This document shows, piece by piece, positions 1-8,551 of a DNA stretch of 45,289 nt. The notes under the pieces were generated by a model. It made no database searches. It had not been told where the DNA came from and saw nothing but the letters and a program-made list of their open reading frames with translations. Source of the stretch: Mesorhizobium carmichaelinearum (lineage in GTDB: Bacteria > Pseudomonadota > Alphaproteobacteria > Rhizobiales > Rhizobiaceae). The stretch spans positions 1-45,289 of the forward strand of contig NZ_FZQR01000032.1 of assembly GCF_900199455.1 (NCBI RefSeq). The letters run 5' to 3'. Position 1 is the first letter of the stretch. Every line of letters begins with the position of its first letter. Both the position numbers and the translations under genes were made by a program.

Positions 1-1
1 C

Positions 2-127
2 TTCAATAAGGCCAAGCAGTTCCGCCGTATTGCCACCCGCTACGACAAGCTGGCTGAGAACTATCTTGCCGCCCTCAAGCTCGTTACAATCCGCATCTGG
101 CTACGCGGTAATGAGTCTACGTCCTAG
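2..127 (+). CDS. IS5-family transposase, C-terminal end only (cut by window edge)
   Basis: An open frame enters from the left edge and ends at TAG 125-127. Its 41 residues include FNKAKQFRRIATRYDK, ENYLAALKL and IRIWLR, which match the end of IS5-family DDE transposases. In these the basic 'FRRIATRYDK' segment and the 'N(Y/F)LA...IWLR' tail follow the last catalytic Glu. The catalytic part lies outside the window, so I cannot say whether the transposase is intact. It marks the left end of an accessory stretch that also holds a recombinase gene. I did not identify a terminal inverted repeat just downstream. Confidence 0.8.
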   Translation, partial: FNKAKQFRRIATRYDKLAENYLAALKLVTIRIWLRGNESTS

Positions 128-324
128 GATGCCACCGTGTTGCTGTGTCATTGCTTGCAGGCTCTTCCACGAGCTGGCTGCTCTTGAAGAGTCTTGGACT
201 GCGGCATCGGGGGAATCCAAGGACTCCTGCTCGCGCCTGGCCTTGCGCTCTCGAGGCAAAGCGATGGGGGCGGCCGTGGGAAGAAATGAGGAGGACGGTG
301 AGCCTCGTCTGAGAGTCGCCCATA

Positions 325-684
325 TCATGAGTCCTTCGGTGCATGGCAGGCTGGCTGCCCGAGTCGGAACCATCTGGACAGCGATCGAGCCAAACCGAGT
401 TCCGTCGAGAAAAGCCAGAGATCCGAGGTCACGATCGGTCGTCGAGAGCCAGGGAGTAACGGGTGTCCTGTCGCGAAACCCTCGAGACACGGCATCGGGC
501 GGACAACAAGCCTCCAGTCATCGATGAGTGGAGCACTGGCCATTGCACGGCTGTTGTAAATCCGACGACAATCAAAAGGGGACGAGACTACCCACAGATC
601 GGCGACCAAGGCCTCTAGTCGGTCGATGTCTCGAGTGATGGCGTCGTAGTCGACGTCGCCTTTCGCACTTCCAAAACGGTGCAT
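325..684 (-). CDS. DUF6634 family protein
   Basis: This 119-residue protein of unknown function is recognised from the pattern 'IDRLEALVADL', then 'APLIDDWRLVVRPMPCLEG', 'GHP', 'TSDLW' and 'ARSLSRWFRLG'. That order recurs in a small-protein family of rhizobia (DUF6634), often found on plasmids and islands. The ATG at 684 is preceded by AAGGAAA at a spacing of about 7 nt, which supports the start. No signal peptide or membrane segment is visible. It lies between an IS5 remnant and an XRE regulator, so an accessory origin is likely. Function is unknown. Confidence 0.7.
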   Translation of the reverse strand: MHRFGSAKGDVDYDAITRDIDRLEALVADLWVVSSPFDCRRIYNSRAMASAPLIDDWRLVVRPMPCLEGFATGHPLLPGSRRPIVTSDLWLFSTELGLARSLSRWFRLGQPACHAPKDS

Positions 685-824
685 GACGGTTTCCTTATCT
701 TAGCACGCCTACGTCCCTGTACCCTGACTGAGCTTCCCCCGGACACGACATCATCCATTCGGCCAACGCGTGATTCGAATCCTAGCGGGTCTCATTCCGA
801 TGTAACGACAAGGGTCATACCATT

Positions 825-882
825 CTCGCGAGTGATTCGCGAGTCCTTACGGTAAAGTCGCTCGATATTGCGATTAATTCGC
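825..882. promoter_or_regulatory. Two inverted repeats upstream of the XRE gene, candidate operators
   Basis: Repeat one has arms CTCGCGA (825-831) and TCGCGAG (837-843) around a 5-nt spacer. Repeat two has arms GCGA (870-873) and TCGC (879-882), also around 5 nt. Both contain the same GCGA/TCGC element and lie 50-110 bp before the XRE start. A TTGACA hexamer lies at 889-894, though no well-spaced -10 is evident. Two similar palindromes ahead of a small XRE gene suggest autoregulation; this is inference. Confidence 0.4.
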
Positions 883-932
883 AAATTGTTGACAACCTAG
901 CGCTCAAGGCAGCGGTCTCATAAAAATACGGG

Positions 933-1226
933 ATGAATTTTCCGATCCAGCCGATCCCCATTCCCGCCTTGCGGGCGGCACGTGCTGCTCTCGGGCTTAA
1001 GCAGCACGAGTTGGCCAAGCTCGCAGGTGTCAGTCCCCGCACCATCTTCAAAATAGAGAAGGAGGGCGATGCCAGGATGGAGTCGGTTTTCCGGGTACAG
1101 CAGGCATTCGAGAAGCTCGGCGTGAACTTTTCGTGGAACAAGCGAACGCACAGAATGTCGATTGAGTTGCCGGCCGCTTTAGTGGGGTGGTCTCCATCTG
1201 GAGAAGACACGAAAGTTTCTAAATGA
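933..1226 (+). CDS. XRE-family helix-turn-helix transcriptional regulator
   Basis: This 97-residue protein has a Cro/C1-type HTH at about residues 10-65: 'LRAARAALGLKQHELAKLAGVSPRTIFKIEKE' continues into 'VQQAFEKLGVNF'. The C-terminal 30 residues are short and unassigned. Single-domain regulators of this size often serve as repressors of mobile elements or as antitoxins. No toxin-like partner is adjacent: the next gene downstream is a convergent recombinase. Two inverted repeats directly upstream are plausible autoregulatory sites. Its link to the neighbouring integrase gene is inference from position. Confidence 0.85.
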   Translation: MNFPIQPIPIPALRAARAALGLKQHELAKLAGVSPRTIFKIEKEGDARMESVFRVQQAFEKLGVNFSWNKRTHRMSIELPAALVGWSPSGEDTKVSK

Positions 1227-1365
1227 TTTCGTGCCCAGAATGCGAAGACGGGGTTGAGGAGTATTGCGTTGGCGCAGTAGATTCGTCGACACGCTGACGG
1301 CCATTCTCACCATTGCCGTAACCTGGACGCGCCTCTCTCTCCATCGGGAAATGCAAGAGATGCGA

Positions 1366-3759
1366 CTAGGCCACTGCTTCCCAGACTTGATTGAGAATCC
1401 GTGCCGCCAGCGCCGCCTTGTCCTGCGGCAGAAATCGACCGTAGTGCTTGGCGACCATTTCCGGAGTGTCTTGGATCGCGTAGCTCGCTTGCTCGTACGA
1501 GCCGGTCTTCTTGAGGATGTGGGTCGCAAGCACATCACGAATGTTGTGCGGGCCGTGAGGCAGAAGACCCTTGACGACGCCGCGTCCGGTGTAGGGATTG
1601 TAGATGCCATAGCGCTGGATGATTAGCCGCCATGCCTCAAAGAACGTGTTCTGGTCGTAGGCTGCCGATATGCTGGTGACCTTTACAGTCTTGACGAAGA
1701 AGGTTCCCGGATCGGGGGTACTCCTGAGAAGTCGGGCACGGTGGCGTTCGACGTAGGCGTCGATGTATAGGTAGAGGTTGCCGATGTTCGGCAGAATGAG
1801 CCGAAACGGCTTGTCGCCGAAGTAGGAAGAGTTCGCGTTCTTGAATGCAATGGAGGGTATGAACACCTCCCAGCCATGATCTCGTTCGCTCCAGCGTAGT
1901 TCCCCGACCTTCATGTCAGCCAGTTGTCGTTCGGACGTTGGCAGTTTCCCCTTCGGACAAACGAGCATCTGTCTGAGATTCTTCTGCCTCAAGCCGGTAT
2001 GGAGTCCAAACCGAATGAGGAGGAATGAGCGCACTGCCTCTGCAGCGGCCGAGGGATAGCTCTGTTCATCCGGCATCGTGCTGATGATCTCGTCGGCAAT
2101 CTTCCGGTATTCGCCGACTGGGCTGTCCGCTTCGAGGATCGGCATGATCGGTTCGAACGGATCGCGGTGGACCTTGGCCACTCGCTGGATTTCCTTCACG
2201 CGACCGGTGCAATGCTTATGGCAGATGTCGCAGGTTTCGTTCCAGTTCGCACGGGCCGCGACGATCTGCTCCTCGGTGACAAGGCCGCGAATAGGGTCAA
2301 GGTGCTCACTGAGCTCTGGGTGCTGCCTGAGCCAGCCTGTCTCAACGCGCGTCAACGCCAAAGCAATTCGCAGCATATCGACTTCCCACGCGGTATAGAA
2401 GCCGCGACGCCGCTCACGCCATCGCAGGTACCAATCCCACACCGACGGAAACACCAGCATGGCAAAGGTGAGTGACGTGCCTGGTACTCCCACACCTCTG
2501 ATTGCGCTCTTCGGTGGAGCTGCCAGTGCACCGAACAGGAGTCCGAAGTGCTCGATCTTCTGGGCGGCGGTTTCTTCTCCCCAAACCCCAACGCGCTGGT
2601 ATCCGAAGGCGGTCAGGGTAGCGGTTTTGAAGTCGAGAAGCTGGGCCATCTCTTTCCAAAGCCGCTTCGGAGAATCGATGGCTGTGTTGGTCGCGTCGAT
2701 GAAGTCGTCTTCCTCCACGTCAACGACATAGTCCAACTGGTGCGCGGTACCTCGGAAGCTTGGCCCATCGAGAATGCCGGGAAAGCGAACGGCATAGCGA
2801 TTTCGAAGCGCCAATGCCTGGAAACGGCGGTAGTCCGTCCCACCGGATACTATCACGCGCTGGACCCATTCCAAGATTTCCTCACGTTCCCTGGGAGAGC
2901 GGCGGTCGAAGTCGTCGGGCAGATGCCATGCAAGGCGGCGGCGTTGCGAAGGCGTTGTGTCGGAGGGTCGATGACCGGTGGCGGCACGTGCAGGGTGAGC
3001 TGATTTTGCCTTGAAGTAGCCTTCGGGCAGGCGATACCTTGTCTCTATCCGGCTGAGAATCTGGAAGCTTGAAACGGAGCGCGGGGCCTTTGTGCCTTGA
3101 AGCCAAGTGAGCAGGGTCCTGCGGTCGAAGTTCTCGTCAGCCCGCGCGATCGCTCGATACAGATGCCAACATGTATCACCATGGCGATCCATATGGAGCT
3201 TCAGCGCGTCCTTGAAGGCCTCAGGTTCCTCCCACATCGTCCAGAGCGGCTTCGGAAACTCGACGACCGGTTTCGGTTTCATTCCCCGCGTGCGTCGCGG
3301 TGCAGCGCCGGTAGAATAGGCGGCAGAAGCAGTTGGCTTGGGCGCGCGCCTATCATGTGTCTCAAGAGCCGCTAACGGTTTGGATTTCGTTTCGCCAGAA
3401 GCTAAACGGTGCCGTCGGGAGCTTGGGTTCGCTTTCTGATCACACCTGATATCACGCTTCGGCCTTTTCTTGCATTTCGTAGCCCTGGGCCCAACGAAGC
3501 GGGTTATGGCATCAATGCCAGGTCCGAGAATACCACTAGCACGCTCGAGCGCCTCCACAGCGATGCCGCATCCCTGCGCGATTTCCGACCAATCTGGTCG
3601 ACCGTCAGATCTCGGAGGCAACCGGTGACTGGCAATAAGCGAATGAAAATATGCCCTAAGTCGTTCGAGTTCCCGCGGGGGGAATGCCTCGGCAACTCGT
3701 TGGCGGAGAAACTGATCGATCATGCGGGGAAACGATGCCCGCCCGGCACTGCTGGTCAT
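1366..3759 (-). CDS. Long tyrosine recombinase/integrase-like protein
   Basis: The C-terminal 230 residues carry the tyrosine recombinase signature. Numbered from the longer start at 3807, there is an Arg in TGLRQKNLRQ (about 607), H-x-x-R in GPHNIRDVLATH (His754, Arg757), and His788-Tyr789 in AKHYGRFLP. The family cleaves and rejoins DNA through the Tyr. The roughly 560 residues before this are unusual. They include a basic low-complexity stretch (about 105-180) and a C-x2-C-x3-C cluster (Cys526, 529, 533) that could bind metal. Classical phage integrases are 350-450 residues. The start is uncertain: ATG 3759 has a weak AGAG upstream; ATG 3807 and 3723 are alternatives. It probably belongs to a genomic island; no att site is proven. 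Confidence 0.8.
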   Translation of the reverse strand: MTSSAGRASFPRMIDQFLRQRVAEAFPPRELERLRAYFHSLIASHRLPPRSDGRPDWSEIAQGCGIAVEALERASGILGPGIDAITRFVGPRATKCKKRPKRDIRCDQKANPSSRRHRLASGETKSKPLAALETHDRRAPKPTASAAYSTGAAPRRTRGMKPKPVVEFPKPLWTMWEEPEAFKDALKLHMDRHGDTCWHLYRAIARADENFDRRTLLTWLQGTKAPRSVSSFQILSRIETRYRLPEGYFKAKSAHPARAATGHRPSDTTPSQRRRLAWHLPDDFDRRSPREREEILEWVQRVIVSGGTDYRRFQALALRNRYAVRFPGILDGPSFRGTAHQLDYVVDVEEDDFIDATNTAIDSPKRLWKEMAQLLDFKTATLTAFGYQRVGVWGEETAAQKIEHFGLLFGALAAPPKSAIRGVGVPGTSLTFAMLVFPSVWDWYLRWRERRRGFYTAWEVDMLRIALALTRVETGWLRQHPELSEHLDPIRGLVTEEQIVAARANWNETCDICHKHCTGRVKEIQRVAKVHRDPFEPIMPILEADSPVGEYRKIADEIISTMPDEQSYPSAAAEAVRSFLLIRFGLHTGLRQKNLRQMLVCPKGKLPTSERQLADMKVGELRWSERDHGWEVFIPSIAFKNANSSYFGDKPFRLILPNIGNLYLYIDAYVERHRARLLRSTPDPGTFFVKTVKVTSISAAYDQNTFFEAWRLIIQRYGIYNPYTGRGVVKGLLPHGPHNIRDVLATHILKKTGSYEQASYAIQDTPEMVAKHYGRFLPQDKAALAARILNQVWEAVA

Positions 3760-4104
3760 TGCAATCTCTATTGGACACAACGACCCAGTGCCGCTGCCGG
3801 CCAACATCCCTAGCCGGCAATGACCTTGGCGTCACCGGCCAACATTACCGAAGTAGGTGCCCTGTGGAAAAGCTGGCCCCGAGATGTCGCTCTCAAGGCC
3901 CGGCCTGCGGCCAGGTCCAGGAGCGCTGCACCAACGGAATCCGCCAACCCATCTACGACATGCCACGCAGCCGCAGTCGGGGGCGGCTACGGCGCTATTG
4001 AATGGCGCGCCGCCCCCGACTGCTAACAGGCTGCATAATTTGCAGAGCTGGCCTGCGGCAGCAGCAAGCAAGCACGCCACATGCACACACGAGTAGCATT
4101 AGTA
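3760..4104. other. Intergenic gap between integrase and nrdJ
   Basis: These 345 bp hold no convincing coding frame. The notable content is a long perfect inverted repeat at 3973-4023, listed separately. The gap probably marks the boundary between the accessory segment to the left and the conserved chromosome starting with nrdJ. Confidence 0.5.
3973..4023. repeat. Perfect 15-bp inverted repeat (hairpin) downstream of nrdJ
   Basis: Arms GCAGTCGGGGGCGGC (3973-3987) and its exact complement (4009-4023) flank a 21-nt loop that itself contains GGCGC repeats. It begins about 80 bp beyond the nrdJ stop. It may terminate transcription, but neither side carries a T-run, so a classical Rho-independent terminator is not shown. 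An alternative is a structural or boundary element of the adjacent island. Confidence 0.5.
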
Positions 4105-7100
4105 TCAAGAGCACCCACTTGTACTTCCGCACGTATCGCACTTCTCACACGTCCCGTTCCGCACCATGGTGAAATTCTGGCACTCGGAGCAGGAATTGCC
4201 GGTGTAGCCTTGCAGCAGTGACTTGGCGCGGCGGTCGGCGGCGAGTTTCTTCGCTTCGGCCGCCTCATTGGCTGCGGCGTCGGTGAACAGCGCCGCCGTG
4301 GTGTCGGAAGCAGAGCCGGCCACTTCCTCGAAGGCGATGTCCTCGGCCAATTCCTTGGCCCGCTCCTCATAGTCGCGCTTGTAGGCGATCGCCTCGTCGC
4401 TGGACGGCTTCAGCGCCAGCACGTTGGAGCCGGAGAAGGCGGTCGGCGCCGAGCGGGCAGGGGTGCCGGCGCCGGCAAAGCCCTTCGGCTCGTTGCCAAT
4501 TGCCCTCGACACCAGCTTCACCGGCGAACCACGGGTCAGGCCCTTGGAGACGGCGTCGGTCTTGCCTTCGCTGATGCCGCGGCCGAGCGCGGTGTTGGAG
4601 AAGTCCGACTGGTCGACATGCGCGAGGTCGTTGCGGCCGAGATAGGAGATGGCGAGTTCGCGGAACACGTAGTCGAGGATCGACGTCGCGCTCTTGATGG
4701 CGTCATTGCCGATCACCATGCCGGCCGGCTCGAACTTGGTGAAGGTGAAGGCATGCACATATTCGTCGAGCGGCACGCCGTACTGCAGGCCGAGCGAAAT
4801 CGCGATGGCGAAGTTGTTGAGAAGACCACGCAGGGTGGCGCCTTCCTTGTTCATGTCGATGAAGATCTCGCCGAGGCGGCCATCATCATATTCGCCGGTG
4901 CGCAGGAAGATGGTGTTGCCACCGATCTTGGCCTTCTGGGTATAACCCTTGCGGCGGCCGGGCAGCTTTTCCTGCTCGCGCGACACGCGTTCGATGATGC
5001 GCTCGACGATCCGCTCGGTGATCTGCGCCGCGCGCGCTGCCGCCGGGGCCGCGATCAGCTGTTCGACCGCATCGTCCTCGTCCTCCTCGCCGTCGGCGAG
5101 CAGCGAGGCATTCAGCGGCTGCGACAGTTTTGAGCCATCGCGGTAAAGCGCGTTGGCCTTCAGCGCCAGCTTCCACGACAGCATGTAGGCGCCCTTGGCG
5201 TCTTCCACCGTCGCATCGTTGGGCATGTTGATGGTCTTGGAAATCGCGCCCGAGATGAAGGGCTGTGCCGCCGCCATCATCTGGATGTGGCTGTTGATCG
5301 AAAGCGAACGCTTGCCGATCTTGCCGCAGGGGCTGGCGCAATCGAACACGGCGAGATGTTCGGCCTTGAGGAAGGGCGCGCCTTCCAGCGTCATCGCACC
5401 GCAGACATGGATGTTGGCGGCCTCGATGTCCTTCCTGGAGAAGCCCATCGCCGGCAGCATCTCGAACGAGAAGTCGTTGAGCTGCTCGTCGGTGAAGCCG
5501 AAGGTTTCCTTCACCCAGTCGGCGCCGAGCGTCCACTGGTTGAAGACGAACTTGATGTCGAAGGCCGACTTCAGCGCCGCATTGAGCGCCGCGATCTTGT
5601 CGTCGCTGAAACCCTTGGCCTTGAGCGAGCCGGGATTGATGCCGGGCGCCTGGTTGAGGTTGCCGTGGCCGACGGCGTAAGCCTCGATCTCGGCGAGCTG
5701 GCTCTCGGAATAGCCGAGCGTGCGCAGCGCCTCCGGCACGGCGCGGTTGATGATCTTGAAGTAGCCACCGCCGGCGAGCTTCTTGAACTTCACCAGCGCG
5801 AAGTCGGGCTCGATGCCGGTGGTGTCGCAATCCATGACCAGGCCGATCGTGCCGGTCGGCGCGATCACGGTTGCCTGCGCATTGCGGTAGCCATGCTCCT
5901 CGCCAAGCTCGATGGCGCGGTCCCAGGCGGCTTTCGCATGTTCGGCAAGCGCCTGCTGCTTGAGGTCGGAGGCGACCAGCGGCACCGGGTTGACGGCGAG
6001 CTTCTCGTAGCCGTCCTTGTCGCCATAGGCGGCGCGGCGATGGTTGCGCATGACGCGCAGCATGTTCTGGGCGTTGCGGTCATAGTCCGGGAAGGCGCCG
6101 AGCTCGGAGGCCATTTCCGCCGAGGTGGCGTAGGCGACGCCGGTCATGATCGCGGTGAGTGCTGCGCAGATGGCGCGGCCCTCGTCGGAGTCATAGGGAA
6201 TGCCCGAGGTCATCAGCAGGCCGCCAATATTGGCGTAGCCGAGGCCGAGCGTGCGGTATTCGTAGGAGAGCTTGGCGATCTCCTTCGACGGGAACTGCGC
6301 CATCATCACAGAGATTTCGAGGACGATGGTCCACAGCCGCACCGTATGCTCGTAAGCCGCGATATCGATCGTGCCGTCGGCATTGCGGTAGGGCAGCAGG
6401 TTGATCGAGGCGAGGTTGCAGGCCGTGTCGTCGAGGAACATGTATTCCGAGCACGGATTGGAGGCCCGGATCGCACCGGCCGAAGCGCAGGTGTGCCAGT
6501 CGTTCATCGTCGTGTTGAAATGCAGGCCCGGATCAGCCGACGCCCAGGCGGCGTAGCCGATCTTTTCCCAGAGATCCCTGGCCTTCAGCGTCTTCAGCAC
6601 CTTGCCGTCCTTGCGGGCGGTCAGGTGCCAGTCGGCGTCGTCCTCGACGGCGCGCAGGAAATTGTCCTTCAGCGACACCGAATTGTTGGAGTTCTGGCCC
6701 GAAACGGTCAGGTAGGCATCCGAATCCCAGTCGGTGTCGTAGGTCTTGAACGACATCGAGGTGTAGCCCTGCTTGGCGAACTGGATGACGCGGTAGATGT
6801 AGTTCTCCGGCACGGCCGACTTTTTGGCCGCCTTGATCTCGCGCTTCAGCGCCGTGTTGATGGCCGGATCGAAGCAATCGTCGTCATGGCCTTCGCAGTT
6901 GACGCAGGCCTTCATGATGGCTTCGAGATGCTTCTTGACGATCTTGGAGCCGGTCACCAGCGAGGCGACCTTCTGCTCTTCATTGACCTTCCAGTCGATG
7001 AATTCCTCGATATCGGGATGGTCGGCGTCGACGATGACCATTTTCGCCGCACGGCGCGTCGTGCCGCCCGACTTGATGGCGCCGGCGGCGCGATCGCCGA

Positions 7101-7878
7101 TCTTGAGGAAGCTCATCAGGCCGGACGAACGGCCGCCGCCCGACAGCTTTTCGCCTTCGCCGCGCAGCAGCGAGAAGTTCGAGCCTGTGCCGGAGCCATA
7201 TTTGAACAGGCGGGCTTCACGCACCCACAGATCCATGATGCCGCCCTCGTTGACGAGGTCGTCCTGCACGCCCTGGATGAAGCAGGCATGCGGCTGCGGG
7301 TGCTCGTAGGAGGATTTCGACTTGGTCAGCTTGCCGGTGAAGGGGTCGACATAGAAGTGGCCCTGGCTCGGACCGTCAATGCCGTATGCCCAGTGCAACC
7401 CAGTGTTGAACCATTGCGGCGAATTGGGCGCGACGCGCTGCGTGGCCAGCATATAGGCGAGCTCGTCGCGGAAGGTGCGCGCGTCTTCCTCCGACTTGAA
7501 GTAGCCGCCCTTGTAGCCCCAATAGGTCCAGGTGCCGGCGAGGCGGTCAAAGACCTGACGGGCGTCGATCTCGGAGCCATAGCGCTCGGCTTCCGGCAGC
7601 TTGGCCAGTTCGGCTTCGTCGGCGACGGAGCGCCACAGGAAGGAGGGGACGTCGTTCTCCTCGACCTTCTTCAGCCGCGCAGGGACGCCGGCCTTGCGGA
7701 AATACTTCTGCGCCAGGATGTCGGCGGCGACCTGGCTGAACTGTGCCGGCACATCGATGTTGTCGAGACGGAACACCACCGAGCCATCCGGATTCTTGAT
7801 CTCGGAAAGTGCCTTGCGGAATTCGATCTCCGCATAAGCAGATTGGCCTGGCTTGGTGAAGCGACGCTCGATGCGCAT
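4105..7878 (-). CDS. nrdJ: Vitamin B12-dependent (class II) ribonucleotide reductase
   Basis: This 1257-residue enzyme reduces ribonucleotides to deoxyribonucleotides using adenosylcobalamin, supplying dNTPs in the cytoplasm. The active-site core is visible: redox cysteines at about 199 (PHACFIQGV) and 487 (DDTACNLASINL), and the loop NPCSE at 474-478 with the radical-relay Cys476. The C-terminal tail ends with several cysteines (CSEC, CEKCDTCG), as expected for the swinging thiol/zinc-ribbon tail of long alphaproteobacterial NrdJ. The ATG at 7878 follows AAAAGGGA at about 8 nt. The length matches the family. A CTATATATAG palindrome just upstream fits control by the repressor NrdR. In rhizobia this is often the main ribonucleotide reductase. 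Confidence 0.97.
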   Translation of the reverse strand: MRIERRFTKPGQSAYAEIEFRKALSEIKNPDGSVVFRLDNIDVPAQFSQVAADILAQKYFRKAGVPARLKKVEENDVPSFLWRSVADEAELAKLPEAERYGSEIDARQVFDRLAGTWTYWGYKGGYFKSEEDARTFRDELAYMLATQRVAPNSPQWFNTGLHWAYGIDGPSQGHFYVDPFTGKLTKSKSSYEHPQPHACFIQGVQDDLVNEGGIMDLWVREARLFKYGSGTGSNFSLLRGEGEKLSGGGRSSGLMSFLKIGDRAAGAIKSGGTTRRAAKMVIVDADHPDIEEFIDWKVNEEQKVASLVTGSKIVKKHLEAIMKACVNCEGHDDDCFDPAINTALKREIKAAKKSAVPENYIYRVIQFAKQGYTSMSFKTYDTDWDSDAYLTVSGQNSNNSVSLKDNFLRAVEDDADWHLTARKDGKVLKTLKARDLWEKIGYAAWASADPGLHFNTTMNDWHTCASAGAIRASNPCSEYMFLDDTACNLASINLLPYRNADGTIDIAAYEHTVRLWTIVLEISVMMAQFPSKEIAKLSYEYRTLGLGYANIGGLLMTSGIPYDSDEGRAICAALTAIMTGVAYATSAEMASELGAFPDYDRNAQNMLRVMRNHRRAAYGDKDGYEKLAVNPVPLVASDLKQQALAEHAKAAWDRAIELGEEHGYRNAQATVIAPTGTIGLVMDCDTTGIEPDFALVKFKKLAGGGYFKIINRAVPEALRTLGYSESQLAEIEAYAVGHGNLNQAPGINPGSLKAKGFSDDKIAALNAALKSAFDIKFVFNQWTLGADWVKETFGFTDEQLNDFSFEMLPAMGFSRKDIEAANIHVCGAMTLEGAPFLKAEHLAVFDCASPCGKIGKRSLSINSHIQMMAAAQPFISGAISKTINMPNDATVEDAKGAYMLSWKLALKANALYRDGSKLSQPLNASLLADGEEDEDDAVEQLIAAPAAARAAQITERIVERIIERVSREQEKLPGRRKGYTQKAKIGGNTIFLRTGEYDDGRLGEIFIDMNKEGATLRGLLNNFAIAISLGLQYGVPLDEYVHAFTFTKFEPAGMVIGNDAIKSATSILDYVFRELAISYLGRNDLAHVDQSDFSNTALGRGISEGKTDAVSKGLTRGSPVKLVSRAIGNEPKGFAGAGTPARSAPTAFSGSNVLALKPSSDEAIAYKRDYEERAKELAEDIAFEEVAGSASDTTAALFTDAAANEAAEAKKLAADRRAKSLLQGYTGNSCSECQNFTMVRNGTCEKCDTCGSTSGCS

Positions 7879-7893
7879 TGGTCCGGTCCCTTT

Positions 7894-7909
7894 TGTCTAT
7901 ATATAGCGC
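7894..7909 (-). promoter_or_regulatory. Candidate NrdR box proximal to nrdJ
   Basis: The core CTATATATAG (7897-7906) is a perfect palindrome and fits the NrdR consensus core CwAtATaTwG at every position; the outer three bases on each side match poorly. It ends about 16 bp before the nrdJ start codon. NrdR is the ATP/dATP-sensing repressor of ribonucleotide reductase genes. Binding here would block initiation or elongation. This is inference from the motif. Confidence 0.5.
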
Positions 7910-8141
7910 TTTCGTCAGGGGATTTCTGCCCCCCAGGGCGAAAAGCGCAGCCCGCCGTTTGCCGGCGTTCGAAAACGCCGGCTCTCCATTTCGCGGGTCC
8001 CGCCGGCCTCTGCTGGTCGAGCTCCTTGCGAAGCTTCAGTCCAGCGCGCCGACGAACCCCGCGGGTCCCTCAAATCTGAATTTTTTCCGAGTCCCTCACT
8101 CGAGGGAAATTCACACTATCTAGCGTCGAACCTACCTGCAA

Positions 8142-8157
8142 ACACTAAATATAGTAT
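8142..8157 (-). promoter_or_regulatory. Candidate distal NrdR box
   Basis: On the minus strand this reads ATACTATATTTAGTGT, a close fit to the NrdR consensus acaCwAtATaTwGtgt. A weaker half-site (AGATAGTGT) begins 29 bp away around 8113-8128. Known tandem boxes usually sit about 31-32 bp apart, so the pairing is imperfect. It lies about 265 bp before the nrdJ start. Confidence 0.4.
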
Positions 8158-8413
8158 TAACAGACAATTTATTCCAGTCCGACAATTCTCCCTTTCGTCG
8201 CCCCACCGCCCCACAATCCCAACGCTTCCGCCGGCCTCGTAAACAGGCGGAAATGCGGGAAAAAACGCACATAATCCGGGAAAAAGACCGGGCTCAGAAC
8301 TTTCCGGTCGCACTCTCAACAGGAGCGCATGGCCTATAAAAGGCGACTCGTTTTGCGCCGTCAAGGATTCGTTTGCGTAGCTTTTGTGACCCCAACATCT
8401 TGTGTGTCACACA

Positions 8414-8422
8414 TGTGGATAA
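8414..8422 (-). promoter_or_regulatory. Exact DnaA-box sequence TTATCCACA
   Basis: The 9-mer TTATCCACA, the strongest DnaA binding sequence, reads on the minus strand about 540 bp before nrdJ and just downstream of the PilZ gene. DnaA regulates nrdAB in E. coli, so a role in nrdJ control is conceivable. A single exact 9-mer can occur by chance in a window of this size. Confidence 0.25.
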
Positions 8423-8551
8423 CGGGGATAGAAATGCGCCGCTGCGATTGCCAATTGCAGCAGCGGGTTTGCGCGCCGTTGACGTTCAGCAGGCGCCCGT
8501 CCGAGGTAATCTGGGTGGCAGCGAAAGCCTGTCAGGCCGATATGCCAGATA

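Larger units (their letters stand above)
7879..8551. other. Long nrdJ-PilZ intergenic region
   Basis: This 673-bp stretch has no convincing gene, though short frames exist on both strands. It holds two candidate NrdR boxes and one exact DnaA-box sequence, listed separately. I looked for a cobalamin riboswitch because nrdJ uses B12 and saw no B12-box-like element. The leader of nrdJ could be up to about 250 nt if the distal box marks the promoter. Confidence 0.5.

Noticed and set aside
325..1226. Toxin-antitoxin pair formed by DUF6634 and the XRE gene
   Set aside because: They are 248 bp apart and divergent, and neither neighbour of the XRE gene resembles a toxin.
5287..8079. Long open frame (over 900 codons) on the + strand opposite nrdJ
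   Set aside because: It is the antisense shadow of nrdJ in GC-rich DNA: Arg/Ala/Gly/Val-rich with no domain, and it spans the nrdJ start.
7879..8330. Cobalamin riboswitch in the nrdJ leader
   Set aside because: I looked for a B12 box and the conserved cobalamin aptamer arms on the minus strand and saw neither.
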